NCBI GenBank assembly: GCA_026874595.1
Contig: CM049317.1
Location: forward strand, 33,472,901-33,536,900
Direction: 5' to 3'
DNA: 64,000 bases
Source: Sipunculus nudus
Taxonomy: Eukaryota > Annelida > Sipuncula > Golfingiida > Sipunculidae
The notes under the pieces: generated by a model
Database searches by the model: none
What the model saw: the letters and a program-made list of their open reading frames with translations, nothing else
What the model was told of the DNA's origin: nothing
Shown here: one piece after another, positions 38,801 to 50,800 of the stretch
Position numbering within the stretch: the stretch's first letter is position 1
Layout of the letters: the number at the start of each line of letters is the position of its first letter
Position numbers and translations under genes: made by a program

Positions 38801-40965
38801 ATAAATGGTTGCAATTTGCATATGGCTCCTGTTAATACCTACCATTTTGAGGTATCCTTTAAAGTGTTTTCATCTGTACCGACCTAACTTGGCTTTAATA
38901 CATGTGGTGTCTTGAGCTAAATTCTGTGTTATTTGGCTGATTAGTATGAAAAGTTTTGGGCTGCAGATGACCCCTTGGAGAAATATGTATACAAAAATTG
39001 GGACACCTGGCTGTGTTTTTGTACCAATGAGGAGCAAAAATGGATTTTTAGCACTTTACAAGGCTTTTTGTGCATATGATCAGGTTAAAATTCAGCTAGG
39101 GTGTTCAAAATGCAGGATTTTACTGATACTTTGGTGAACATACATGGTTGCAATTTGCATATGGCCTCTGTTAATACCTACCATATTTGTGTATCCTTTA
39201 AAGTGTTTTCATCTGTACTGACTCACCTTGGCTTTAATACATGTGGTGTCTTGAGCTTAAATCTGTGTCATTTGGCTGATTAGTCTGAAAAGTTTTGGGC
39301 TGCAGATGGCCCCTTGGAGGAATATGTATATAAAAATTGGGACACCTGGCTGTGTTTTTGTACCAATGAGGAGCAAAAATGGATTTTTAGCACTTTACAA
39401 GGCTTTTTGTGCATATGATCAGGTTAAAATTCAGCTAGGGTGTTCAAAATGCAGGATTTTACTGATACTTTGGTGAACATACATGGTTGCAATTTGCATA
39501 TGGCTCCTATTAATACCTACCATTTGGAGTATCCTTTAAAGTGTTTTCATCTGTACTGACTCACCCTGGCTTTAATACATGTGGTGTCTTGAGCTTAAAT
39601 CTGTGTTATTTGGCTGATTAGTCTGAAAAGTTTTGGGCTGCAGATGACCCCTTGGAGGAATATGTATACAAAAATTGGGACACCTGGCTGTGTTTTTGTA
39701 CCAATGAGGAGCAAAAAATAGATTTTTAGCACTTTACATGGCTTTTTGTGCATATGATCAGGTTAAAATTCAGCTAGGGTGTTCAAAATGCAGGATTTTA
39801 CTGATACTTTGGTGAACATACATGGTTGCAATTTGCATATGGCTCCTGTTAATACCTACCATTTTGAGGTATCCTTTAAAGTGTTTTCATCCGTACCAAT
39901 TCAAATTGGCTTTAATACATGTGGTGTCTTGAGCTAGATTCTGTGTTATTTGGCTGATTAGTCTGAAATGTTTTGGGCTGCAGATGACCCCTTGGAGAAA
40001 TATGTATACAAAAATTGGGACACCTGGCTGTGTTTTTGTACCAATGAGGAGCAAAAATGGATTTTTAGCACTTAACATGACTTTTTGTGCATATGATCAG
40101 GTTAAAATTCAGCTAGGGTGTTCAAAATGCAGGATTTTACTGATACTTTGGTGAACATACATGGTTGCAATTTGCATATGGCTCCTGTTAATACCTACCA
40201 TTTTGAGGTATCCTTTAAAGTGTTTTCATCTGTACCGACTCAACTTGGTTTTAATACATGTGGTGTCTTGAGCTAAATTCTGTGTTATTTGGCTGATTAG
40301 TCTGAAAAGTTTTGGGCTGCAGATGACCCCTTGGAGAAATATGTATACAAAAATTGGGAGACCTGGCTGTGTTTTTGTACCAATGAGGAGCAAAAAATAG
40401 ATTTTTAGCACTTTACATGGCTTTTTGTGCATATGATCAGGTTAAAATTCAGCTAGGGTGTTCAAAATGCAGGATTTTACTGATACTTTGGTGAACATAC
40501 ATGGTTGCAATTTGCATATGGCTCCTGTTAATACCTACCATTTTGAGGTATCCTTTAAAGTGTTTTCATCCGTACCGAATCAAATTGGCTGTAATACATG
40601 TGGTGTCTTGAGTTAAAATTCTGTGTTATTTGGCTGATTAGTCTGAAAAGTTTTGGGCTGCAGATGACCCCTTGGAGAAATATGTGTACAAAAATTGGGA
40701 GAGCTGGCTGTGTTTTTGTACCAATGAGGAGCAAAAAAAAATGATTTTTAGCACTTTACATGGCTTTTTGTGTATATGATCAGGTTAAAATTCAGCTAGG
40801 GTGTTGAAAATGCAGGATTTAACTTATCTTTTGGTGAACATATACAGGATTGCAGATTGCAGATGGTCGCTGTTAATACTTGCCATTAGGGGGTGTCTTT
40901 AAAAAAGGGATTTTTAGCATTTAACAGGGCTTTTTGTGCATATGATTAGGTTAAAATTCACCTAG
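35810..40965 (-). repeat. ~339-bp satellite, about fifteen head-to-tail copies
   Basis: TTCAGCTAGG recurs at 36721, 37060, 37397, 37736 and onward, spacing 337-339 bp. Units are highly similar in the middle of the array and decay at both edges (35.8-36.0 and 40.8-41.0 kb). On the minus strand many units stay open for 60-95 codons starting near 'aaaaatccattttt', with the same reading, but unit edges break the frame, so I treat these as repeat translation. Confidence 0.95.
36710..38740 (-). repeat. three-unit higher-order period (~1015 bp) inside the 339-bp satellite
   Basis: The distinctive variant 'gtactgatctccttggc' with 'gcttgaatctgtgtcatttg' occurs at about 37186-37240 and again 1015 bp later at about 38201-38255. 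1015 bp equals three monomers, so a trimer was duplicated. Confidence 0.75.
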
Positions 40966-41159
40966 GGTGTTGAACATGCAGAATAATACTGATATTTTGG
41001 TGATTATACATGGTTGCAATTTACATGTGGCTGCTGCTAATAAATCCTGCTGCTCACAAGTGGCTGTGATAAATGTATTTTGGATAACCTTTGATCTATA
41101 TACTTGTAATTACAATTGTGTAGCGTGCTTTTTAACAACATTCGCCGCTTTTCAATGTG

Positions 41160-44100
41160 TCTGATACATTGCGTTTATCTGCCGGAAAACCTCCGGAATA
41201 TATCCATATACACAACATGTTGAGTGCAACATACTGCAAATGTTTCAGTGACGTTGAACGTTATATTACTGGGTATGGGAGACAACAGATATTTCACGTC
41301 CTTTACACGTTTAATATATGTTGCATGCCGTATCATATAAAACCACATCGTGATTGGTGGCTAATTTGCAACGTTAAGGATACGTACATAAAAATCTGTA
41401 TTTTCATCAGCTTTACATTGTGCACCTGTGTATATAAAACCGTATATTAATGTTTGAAATAACGTTGAGTATATTTGTAATTTAAACATATTGAACCGAC
41501 GAATTTGCAATGTTTAAGATACGTTAATTTTTTACGTGCCAAAACAACGTCGCAAATGTAACCACACGCACATATGTATAACGTTATGTGTTACATATAG
41601 CAAACGTCTCTATAACATTTCCTAATATGTTATACTTTCCGACTTTTAGGACGTCCAATAAAACGTTCTCAGCATGTGTCAAATACGTTGTATACAGCGC
41701 AGTAGAAATCTGTATTTTCACCTGTTTTAGATTGTGCACCATAACGTATAGATAACAGTATATCTATATTTTAAATAACTTTGTGTATATTTGAAAATTA
41801 CATTCACAGACCCGACTAATTTGCAATGTTTAGGATACGTACATTTTACGTGCAAAACAACGTCGCAAATGTAACCATATGCACAACATGTGAAACGTTG
41901 TGTGTAACATTTTGCAGACGTCTCTTCGACATTGCCTAAAATGTTATACTTCCGGGTATTGCAGACGTTCACCATAACGTTCCCAACATGTTTCTTGACC
42001 GTTGTATACAGCGTCGTAAAAATCTGTATTTTCATCAGCTTTACATTGTGCACCGTATCGTATATAAAACCGTATATTAATGTTTGAAATAACGTTGTGT
42101 ATATTTGTAATTTAAACATATTGAACCGACTAATTTGCAACGTTTATGATACGTCCATTTTACATACCAAAATATCGCAAACGTAACTACATACACAACA
42201 TGTGAAACGTTATGTGTAACATTTTGCAAACGTCTCCATAACATTTCCTTGTATGTTATACTTTCCGACTTTTAGGACGTCCAATAAAACGTTCTCAGCA
42301 TGTGTCAAATACGTTGTATACAGCGCAGTAAAAAATCTGTATTTTCACCTGTTTTAGATTGTGCACCATAACGTATATATAACAGTATATCTATATTTTA
42401 AATAACTTTGTGTATATTTGAAAATTACATGCACAGACCCGACTAATTTGCAATGTTTAGGATACGTACATTTTACGTGCAAAACAACGTCGCAAATGTA
42501 CCCCTTATGCACAACATGTGAAACGTTATGTGTAACATTTTGCAGACGTCTCTTCGACATTGCCTAAAATGTTATACTTCCGGGTATTGCAGACGTTCAT
42601 CATAACGTTCCCAACATGTTTCTTGACCGTTGTATACAGCGTCGTAAAAACCTGTATTTTCAGCAGCTTTACATTGTGCACCGTATCGTATATAAAACCG
42701 TATATTAATGTTTGAAATAACGTTGTGTATATTTGTAATTAAACATATTGAACCGACTAATTTGCAATGTTTAAGATACGTTAATTTTACGTGCCAAAAC
42801 AACGTCGCAAATGTAACCACACGCACAAAATGTATAACGTTATGTGTTACATATAGCAAACGTCTCTATAACATTTCCTAATATGTTATACTTTCCGACT
42901 TTTAGGACGTCCAATAAAACGTTCTCAGCATGTGTCAAATACGTTTTATACAGCGCAGTAGAAATCTGTATTTTCACCTGTTTTAGATTGTGCACCATAA
43001 CGTATATATAACAGTATATCTATATTTTAAATAACTTTGTGTATATTTAAAAATTACATTCACATACCCGACTAATTTGCAATGTTTAGAATACGTACAT
43101 TTTACGTGCAAAACAACGTCGCAAATGTAACCATATGCACAACATGTGAAACGTGGTGTGTAACATATTGCAGACGTCTCTTCGACATTGCCTAAAATGT
43201 TATACTTCCGGGTATCGCAGACGTTCACCATAACGTTCCCAACATGTTTCCTGACCGTTGTATACAGCGTCGTAAAAATCCTTATTTTCATCAGCTTTAC
43301 ATTGTGCACCGTATCGTATATAAAACCGTATATTAATGTTTGAAATAACGTTGAGTATATTTGTAATTTAAACATATTGAACCGACTAATTTGCAATGTT
43401 TAGGATACGTTAATTTTACGCGCCAAAACAACGTCGCAAATGTAACCACACGCACAACATGTATAACGTTATGTGTTACATTTTGCAAACGTCTCTATAA
43501 CATTTCCTAATATGTTATACTTTCCGACTTTTAGGACGTCCAATAAAACGTTCTCAGCATGTGTCAAATACGTTGTATACAGCGCAGTAAAAATCTGTAT
43601 TTTCACCTGTTTTAGATTGTGCACCATAACGTATAGATAACAGTATATCTATATTTTAAATAACTTTGTGTATATTTGAAAATTACATTCACAGACCCGA
43701 CTAATTTGCAATGTTTAGGATACGTACATTTTACGTTCAAAACAACGTCGCAAATGTAACCATATGCACAACATGTGAAACGTTGTGTGTAACATTTTGC
43801 AGACGTCTCTTCGACATTGCCTAAAATGTTATACTTCCGGGTATTGCAGACGTTCACCATAACGTTCCCAACATGTTTCTTGACCGTTGTATACAGCGTC
43901 GTAAAAATCTGTATTTTCATCAGCTTTACATTGTCCACCGTATCGTATATAAAACCGTATATTAATGTTTGAAGTAATGTTGAGTATATTTGTAATTTAA
44001 ACATATTGATCCGACTAATTTGCAATGTTTAGGATACGTTAATTTTACGCGCCAAAACAACGTCGCAAATGTAACCACACGCACAACATGTATAACGTTA

Positions 44101-45700
44101 TGTGTTACATTTTGCAAACGTCTCTATAACATTTCCTAATATGTTATACTTTCCGACTTTTAGGACGTCCAATAAAACGTTCTCAGCATGTGTCAAATAC
44201 GTTGTATACAGCGCAGTAGAAATCTGTATTTTCACCTGTTTTAGATTGTGCACCATAACGTATAGATAACAGTATATCTATATTTTAAATAACTTTGTGT
44301 ATATTTGAAAATTACATTCACAGACCCGACTAATTTGCAATGTTTAGGATACGTACATTTTACGTTCAAAACAACGTCGCAAATGTAACCATACGCACAA
44401 CATGTGAAACGTTGTGTGTAACATTTTGCAGACGTCTCTTCGACATTGCCTAAAATGTTATACTTCCGGGTATTGCAGACGTTCACCATAACGTTCCCAA
44501 CATGTTTCTTGACCGTTGTATACAGCGTCGTAAAAATCTGTATTTTCATCAGCTTTACATTGTCCACCGTATCGTATATAAAACCGTATATTAATGTTTG
44601 AAGTAATGTTGAGTATATTTGTAATTTAAACATATTGATCCGACTAATTTGCAATGTTTAGGATACGTTAATTTTACGTGCCAAAACAACGTCGCAAATG
44701 TAACCACACGCACAACATGTATAACGTTATGTGTTACATTTTGCAAACGTCACTATAACATTTCCTAATATGTTATACTTTCCGACTTTTAGGACGTCCA
44801 ATAAAACGTTCTCAGCATGTGTCAAATACGTTGTATACAGCGCAGTAAAAATCTGTATTTTCACCTGTTTTAGATTGTGCACCATAACGTTTATATAACA
44901 GTATGTCTATATTTTAAATAACTTTGTGTATATTTGAAAATTACATTCACAGACCCGACTAATTTGCAATGTTTAGGATACGTACATTTTACGTGCAAAA
45001 CAACGTCGCAAATGTAACCATATGCACAACATGTGAAACGTTATGTGCAACAATTTGCAGACGTCTCTTCGACATTGCCTAAAATGTTATACTTCCGGGT
45101 ATTGCAGACGTTCACCATAACGTTCCCAACATGTTTCTTGACCGTTGTATACAGCGTCGTAAAAATCTGTATTTTCATCAGCTTTACATTGTCCACCGTA
45201 TCGTATATAAAACCATATATTAATGTTTGAAATAACGTTGCGTATATATGTAACTTAAACATATTGGACCGAAACTTTGCAATGTTTACGATACGTCCAT
45301 ATAACGTGCCGAAAAACGTCGCAAACCTAACCGCATGCACAACATAAAAAACTTTTAATGCAACGTTTCTAAAACGTCCGTTTGCCGTTGCCAATAATAT
45401 TTTACTTTAGAGTAGTTTGGACGTTAAGTATAACGTTCGCACCATGTTTTACAAATGTTTTTAAACAATATTGCAGAATAAGGAACCTGATCGAAATTCA
45501 GAACGTGCCCATTAACGTGTACATAACGTTTGATGTACGTTACATAATAACAATACAATGCGTTTTAACCAAAGGCGTTTTGGAAGTACAGGACAACGTT
45601 CTTTAAATGTAAATACAAGGTTATATTAAAACGTTACATAAAGTACCTTGGACGGACGTTCCTGTATTTCAATATGACGTAAACTTGACGTTGCCTGCAC
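41160..45700 (-). repeat. ~629-bp dimeric satellite, about seven copies, ACGT-rich
   Basis: The same 137-codon minus-strand frame recurs ending at 41727, 42983, 43612 and 44241 (629-bp steps, with a diverged copy at 42354). Each 629-bp unit is two related ~315-bp monomers: one has 'acacgcacaacatgt' and 'ggacgtccaataaaacg', the other 'atatgcacaacatgt' and 'cttccgggtattgcagacg'. Both contain 'caaaacaacgtcgcaaatgt' and many AACGTT/ACGT palindromes. The edges (41.2-41.5 and 45.2-45.7 kb) are decayed. The frame is not supported as a protein gene. Confidence 0.95.
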
Positions 45701-45714
45701 GTTTCTAAATAATG

Positions 45715-46213
45715 TTATGACCTGTAACTTTCCATGAACGTTAGGTTTACGTACTGTGTTTGCAGGGTAGTCATAACGGGGAACGATTCCGGTTGATTTT
45801 GCTCTGATCGATTTTTCTTATCTTTCTTAGGCACCGCATAAAGCACGCCAACGTCTCCCTGTGTCTCTGTGACGGAATCCAGTGTGGGCTTCAATTCAGT
45901 GTATTCTGCTGATCCCTGTATTCCTTTATCAGGATCGTTTATTATAATTCCTTGTGGTGATATATTCTGAATATGATCTTTAACGACGTTCGGTAAATCG
46001 CTACATTGCGCAGATTCATAATCATGTTCCCCCGTACAGTCACAATTTTCAGTCGTGTCAGCTGGGTTTCCAGTTCCGGCAATGGTAGTGTAATCTCCAT
46101 TATACACATTTTCATACTGGTTATGAAGATCTACTCCGGTCGTAGATGAGAACCCAACATTCACATTCCTAGTTCCACTTCCTTTATCAGCCATCCTGCG
46201 TCGTTTCCGCCAG
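45715..46213 (-). CDS. receptor exon 10: cytoplasmic tail and stop
   Basis: Encodes 165 residues. After the basic WRKRRRM come tyrosine motifs: YENV, YNGD, YTTI, YESA, YTEL, YAVP, YVNL. YENV and YVNL fit the pYxN pattern favoured by Grb2-type SH2 domains; YTTI and YTEL resemble ITIM/ITAM-type pYxxI/L. Acceptor TTCAAG/CTG; stop TAA at 45717-45715. The last ~20 codons run into ACGT-rich sequence at the edge of the satellite. A possible poly(A) signal ATTAAA is at 45359-45354. Confidence 0.75.
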
Positions 46214-47842
46214 CTTGAATGTATAGAAATTACAATAAGTAAATTAATTAAATATAATACATTTTTTTTAATTAAGAGAGAAATGCAGAAACTGGAGAGC
46301 AAAATAAAAATAAGTATGAATTTATATATGATATTTCATACTGACATACAGAGTAATATTGATAATAATAAGATGGGATTATATATTGGATATATACAAG
46401 TAAAACTACACCATGAACTCACCAGACAAGAAGTACAACTGCAGCTGTAAGAATAATCAGACCGGCCATGCTTCCTACACCTGCTACCACGGGAATGGTA
46501 TGATCGGCAGACTGAGGCTCACTCTCAGCACCAGGATCTGTAAAGCAAAATTCAATTTTTAATTTCTATTCAGAACACTGGTCTTGGGTTACAAAAACCA
46601 GCATTACATGTTGACTATTTTGCAAATGACTGGAAAACGGAGGTTGCAGCCCTGCAAAAGCTATGTAGCGTTATATCAAATCAATTTTGTAATTTGTGTG
46701 TTTTCGATTAATTGATCACTTAACCAATTAAAACATAAGCTGAGATGTAGCTTTGCCAACATGTATTTACATTATCACACCTACCAATTTAAAATTAAAC
46801 ACGTCGTGAGGCATATCAATATCGCTTTAATTGAATTTATGTTATATTGTTCTACAATATACATACACTAAGTCAATCGTTTATAAAATTAATGAATTTA
46901 TAAAAAAAAATTCATAATTAACCGTATCGAAATAAGACGTGAGTGTTTTTTCCTTTAATAACCTTTGTGTGATTATACGTACCTTTTATTGTATATTGAT
47001 GAATCGCCAGGTGATGTATGACAACATATAAATGAAAAACATTTAACAACAACTTTAAAAGGAATATTGTTCATTCAAATGTTGTGAATTTAAGCTGCAG
47101 GTGGTCCCAGCTTTATTTGACTTGTGGTTCGCATACATATATTGCTCAATTTCTTGAACAATTTACACCGTATTACGTACAACACCTGGGTCCCTTGTTG
47201 ACTATGGCAGACCACACTTATCAGTCGGGTGCTTAACAGGGCTAAAAATGGCCGAGGCAGTGTTCATGTACACACTCTCTGGTAAATTGTCCTCGTTAAT
47301 TCCAAATGAGGACACTTTGACATTTACTAATGTGCAATGGACACCAGTATGTCGGAATGAATATAGCGTCATAGACCAGTGGCTACTTATGTGTTCACTT
47401 GCGTAACTCGATATTGACACAATTCTCTTAATGAGTTTGTCCGTGGTGAGGTGAGTCGCAGAACCAGTGACTAGGCCACAAGAGGTTAACATATATATGC
47501 ACAATTAGCATAAGTAGGTGTAATGCATCATAACTCTGGATTCGGACCATTACTGACAAAAGACCCTAGTTAGGGAACAAAGGTGAGGAAGATCGAATAA
47601 ATATGCGAATCGGTCACCCTATAAAAATGAGACTGAATAAATATGGACGCATGTCTGCAAAAGATTACAAAACTATTATATGGGCAATCGACAAGCGACC
47701 ACGTGTATGCGCCGATTCACGTCAGTATTGCGTAATCCAGACATTAGAAGTTTCGTGACATGAAAGCCCTCTGAAATTCTGATATTACATCACGCCACTC
47801 CTAAGGTATGTGCATGAAAGGTGACCACAAACAAACATTAAC

Positions 47843-47885
<43 letters not shown>

Positions 47886-50800
47886 TATACATATAAATGT
47901 ATCAATAGCGTATTGTGGAACGAAATGAGAACCCATCTTTAAGAATTACATTCAGTAGTTAATGAAACGGTGGAGCTCTCCAAAGGACGAAAGGAGGTTA
48001 TGCGTCCACTCCAGTGGGGCCCGCTGTTCGTTTTCTGTTCATCCTGTGTAGTATCAATAGAACGTTTGGTTGTTTCGGTTTTTAAGACAGTTGTGAGTAC
48101 ACGCGATGTAGGGATGGTAGGTTTTTCGTCTGCAAATATAAAATAATATGCATTCGTGTGTATAACGAATCTAGTAGCTAAAAGTATTGTTTCTTGAAAC
48201 TTTCACCTGAAATAATAAAAGGCAATGATAAGCCTATTTAAAATATGCAGTAATCTCTTTTTTACCTGGTTTGTTAAAATTGATTTAAAATGAAGATGTA
48301 TGAGCATCGCAGATGTATTAAGATTTAGTTATTACTGAACTAACACTAGAATTACTCTTCTTTTATTAGAGAGCTGCTCACCGGTCTCGCATATAAAACC
48401 AGATGATGCAACGTCACACGGTGTAGATGTCCATTTTGTGTTTTCATTCAACAAGATGCAGTGGTCTTTCCTGGGAAATTTAGCGTCATCGTTATCCCAT
48501 CGCGTGTACTCAATGTCTTGTCTCCTAAATGTATCTGGAAGTCGTAGTGATGTAAGTATTAAGTGTTTCATTTATAAAGCACTAAATAGAAACTTCTCGT
48601 TCTTTCCTGATCTAGCATTGATAATTATATCAAATTCTCATTCTTTTTGATGTTGACAAAACATAAAGGTTACCTTCGTCTTCCCAAACCCAGCGTCTGC
48701 TGGAGCCAAAGGTCCAAAACACCCGCCTTCCTGAAGCATCCACAATTTTCCACATGACACGCTCAAGATCTAGGAAGTGAGCATATGATGCAAATGACAA
48801 AAGCACAGAATTTCTTCCAGAAGAAAGATTTCTACATTTGTCCACTGCGGTTTCCCATTTCACTGCTTCAGCTATATAAGCCAGACACCTCCCTGTAGAT
48901 TCCATGTTGAACTCATTATTTTGCTGACACCTCGGACTTTGCAACCAAGATTCCTTCCGTTTGTCTGGTGGAAAATATATATATATATTTTTTTAATTTC
49001 ATATTGCGGCTGCGAGGCAGGTTTGGTTGGGAAAAGTCTTTAGGGAAAATTTATCAATTTGACTAAATTTGTCATCCATGTGTTAAAACAGCTTTTTAAT
49101 TGCAAAATTGAATATATGCGTAGAGTTTTTTTTTTTATTGCGGTCAGTGACAAGGGACTGGAAGATCTTGGGTAATTTTTAGAAATATAGGTCAGATATC
49201 TACAAGTGTGGTTGTTCTCATGGTTGTCGAAGCAGTTTGTCAGAAACAGGTCGTATAGTCAGAATTGTTTTCTCAGTAAAGAACACTTGATAACCTGTAC
49301 ATATTGCGGTCATGTTCTCCTACTGGGAAAAATGACATTTATTATGACAGTTAGACTGATATTTATTGTTTAATGCGTGTTTCAAACGGTGAAGAAAGTA
49401 AAGTAGTTTACTTAGGGTTAAATGTGCTCTAAAGGAAACCTTGAATGCTTTGACAGAGTGTTGTCTGAAATATCAAGGTAAACAGACTCAATCTTATATT
49501 CCATTCATGCTTGTCTACTTGTTTGTGTTTATTTACAAGATAACCTGGTGTTATTTTTGGTCGTTGTAGTTTTGTGTCCCGTGGGGTGTGTAACTTACTG
49601 GATTATGATAAGGACATTACGGATTTATTATGGAAAAAAAGCTCGTGTGCCATATAGATTGTTGCCAGACATTTATGCAGTAAGGTTATGGCTGTCCAGT
49701 TCTCTCACGAATTGTAGCCATAAATGTGAGAGATAGACTTATTCAACTATTCCAGTCAGGACTATCTCCGGAACTTAGAATGGCTGCAGTAAGATCACAC
49801 TTCGATAGGAACTCTACTACGGTGTCAATGAAACAGACGGAGATGCATCTTTGGAGTTTAAATGCGTGTAAGTCTAAAATTTTGTGATATCAGCTAGATT
49901 GAGAAATGTGAATATGAGTGGTGTGCCGATTAAACGATTATATCGATGATTGATTTTTTTTTCAAAATCGATCAAATCGATTGCATTTTTGCATAATCGA
50001 TTATAAACGGTTATGTGGGCACATTCAAAGAATCTTATCCTGTCAGAAATAAACGAACACAAAGTAACAAACAGCATCAAAACGGAACCTTGTCAGCAGA
50101 TAGCAGTCTTTCGACGGCAAGTCAAGCTTGGATGCGGGTGGATTGATTGTTTTATCATGAATCCCGATGTACATGTCACACTACCTACTGGGGTCAATAT
50201 TTAAGTTACTAGTATCCAGCTGATATCAAGGTGATATATAAAGTACATAAAATCATCGATTAATAATCGATCATTGGTCGTTTCAATATTTCAATCACCG
50301 ATTATGACTTTAAAAAAATTCCTACCACTAGTGAATATATAATATTATCTTTACCATTTATTTTTCCTGTAATATCTATATTTTATGTGTTTCTTGGACG
50401 ATATCAGATCTGGTCATTGTCATTTTTCCGTACTTTTATAATAGATATACTTATTTAAACTTGCTTAGTACTGTTATACAATATATGTGTAGTCTAATGA
50501 CTGAATGCATCAAATCACTGAGTGTCATCAAATCCATACGATTTTTGGTAACTCACTATGGTGCCATCAAACTCTGGTGACCTCTTACCCTAGAACCTTA
50601 TTACCTATACGCGGGTTTTCCTGAAAACCGAACTCAGACAAAATGATATACTGATTAATACTTCTTTTGAGATATTATTTTTTTCAAAATCCATCTTATT
50701 CCTCGTGAGTTATCACGGCGACACCACAGAGTAGCCTTTTGACATCTTACCTAATAAAATTGGCTTGGATTTTACCCAAAATCGAACTTCAGCGAGTTAA

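Noticed and set aside
36499-40432. Repeated 65-95-codon minus-strand ORFs
   Set aside because: Same reasoning: they are the 339-bp satellite read in one frame and are broken at unit edges.
41727-44654. Repeated 137-codon minus-strand ORFs
   Set aside because: They follow the 629-bp satellite period exactly, cross monomer borders and show no domain; identity reflects array homogenisation.
47202-47504. Extra receptor exon in intron 8
   Set aside because: No recognisable domain and no splice pair in phase 1; adding it would break the otherwise consistent model.
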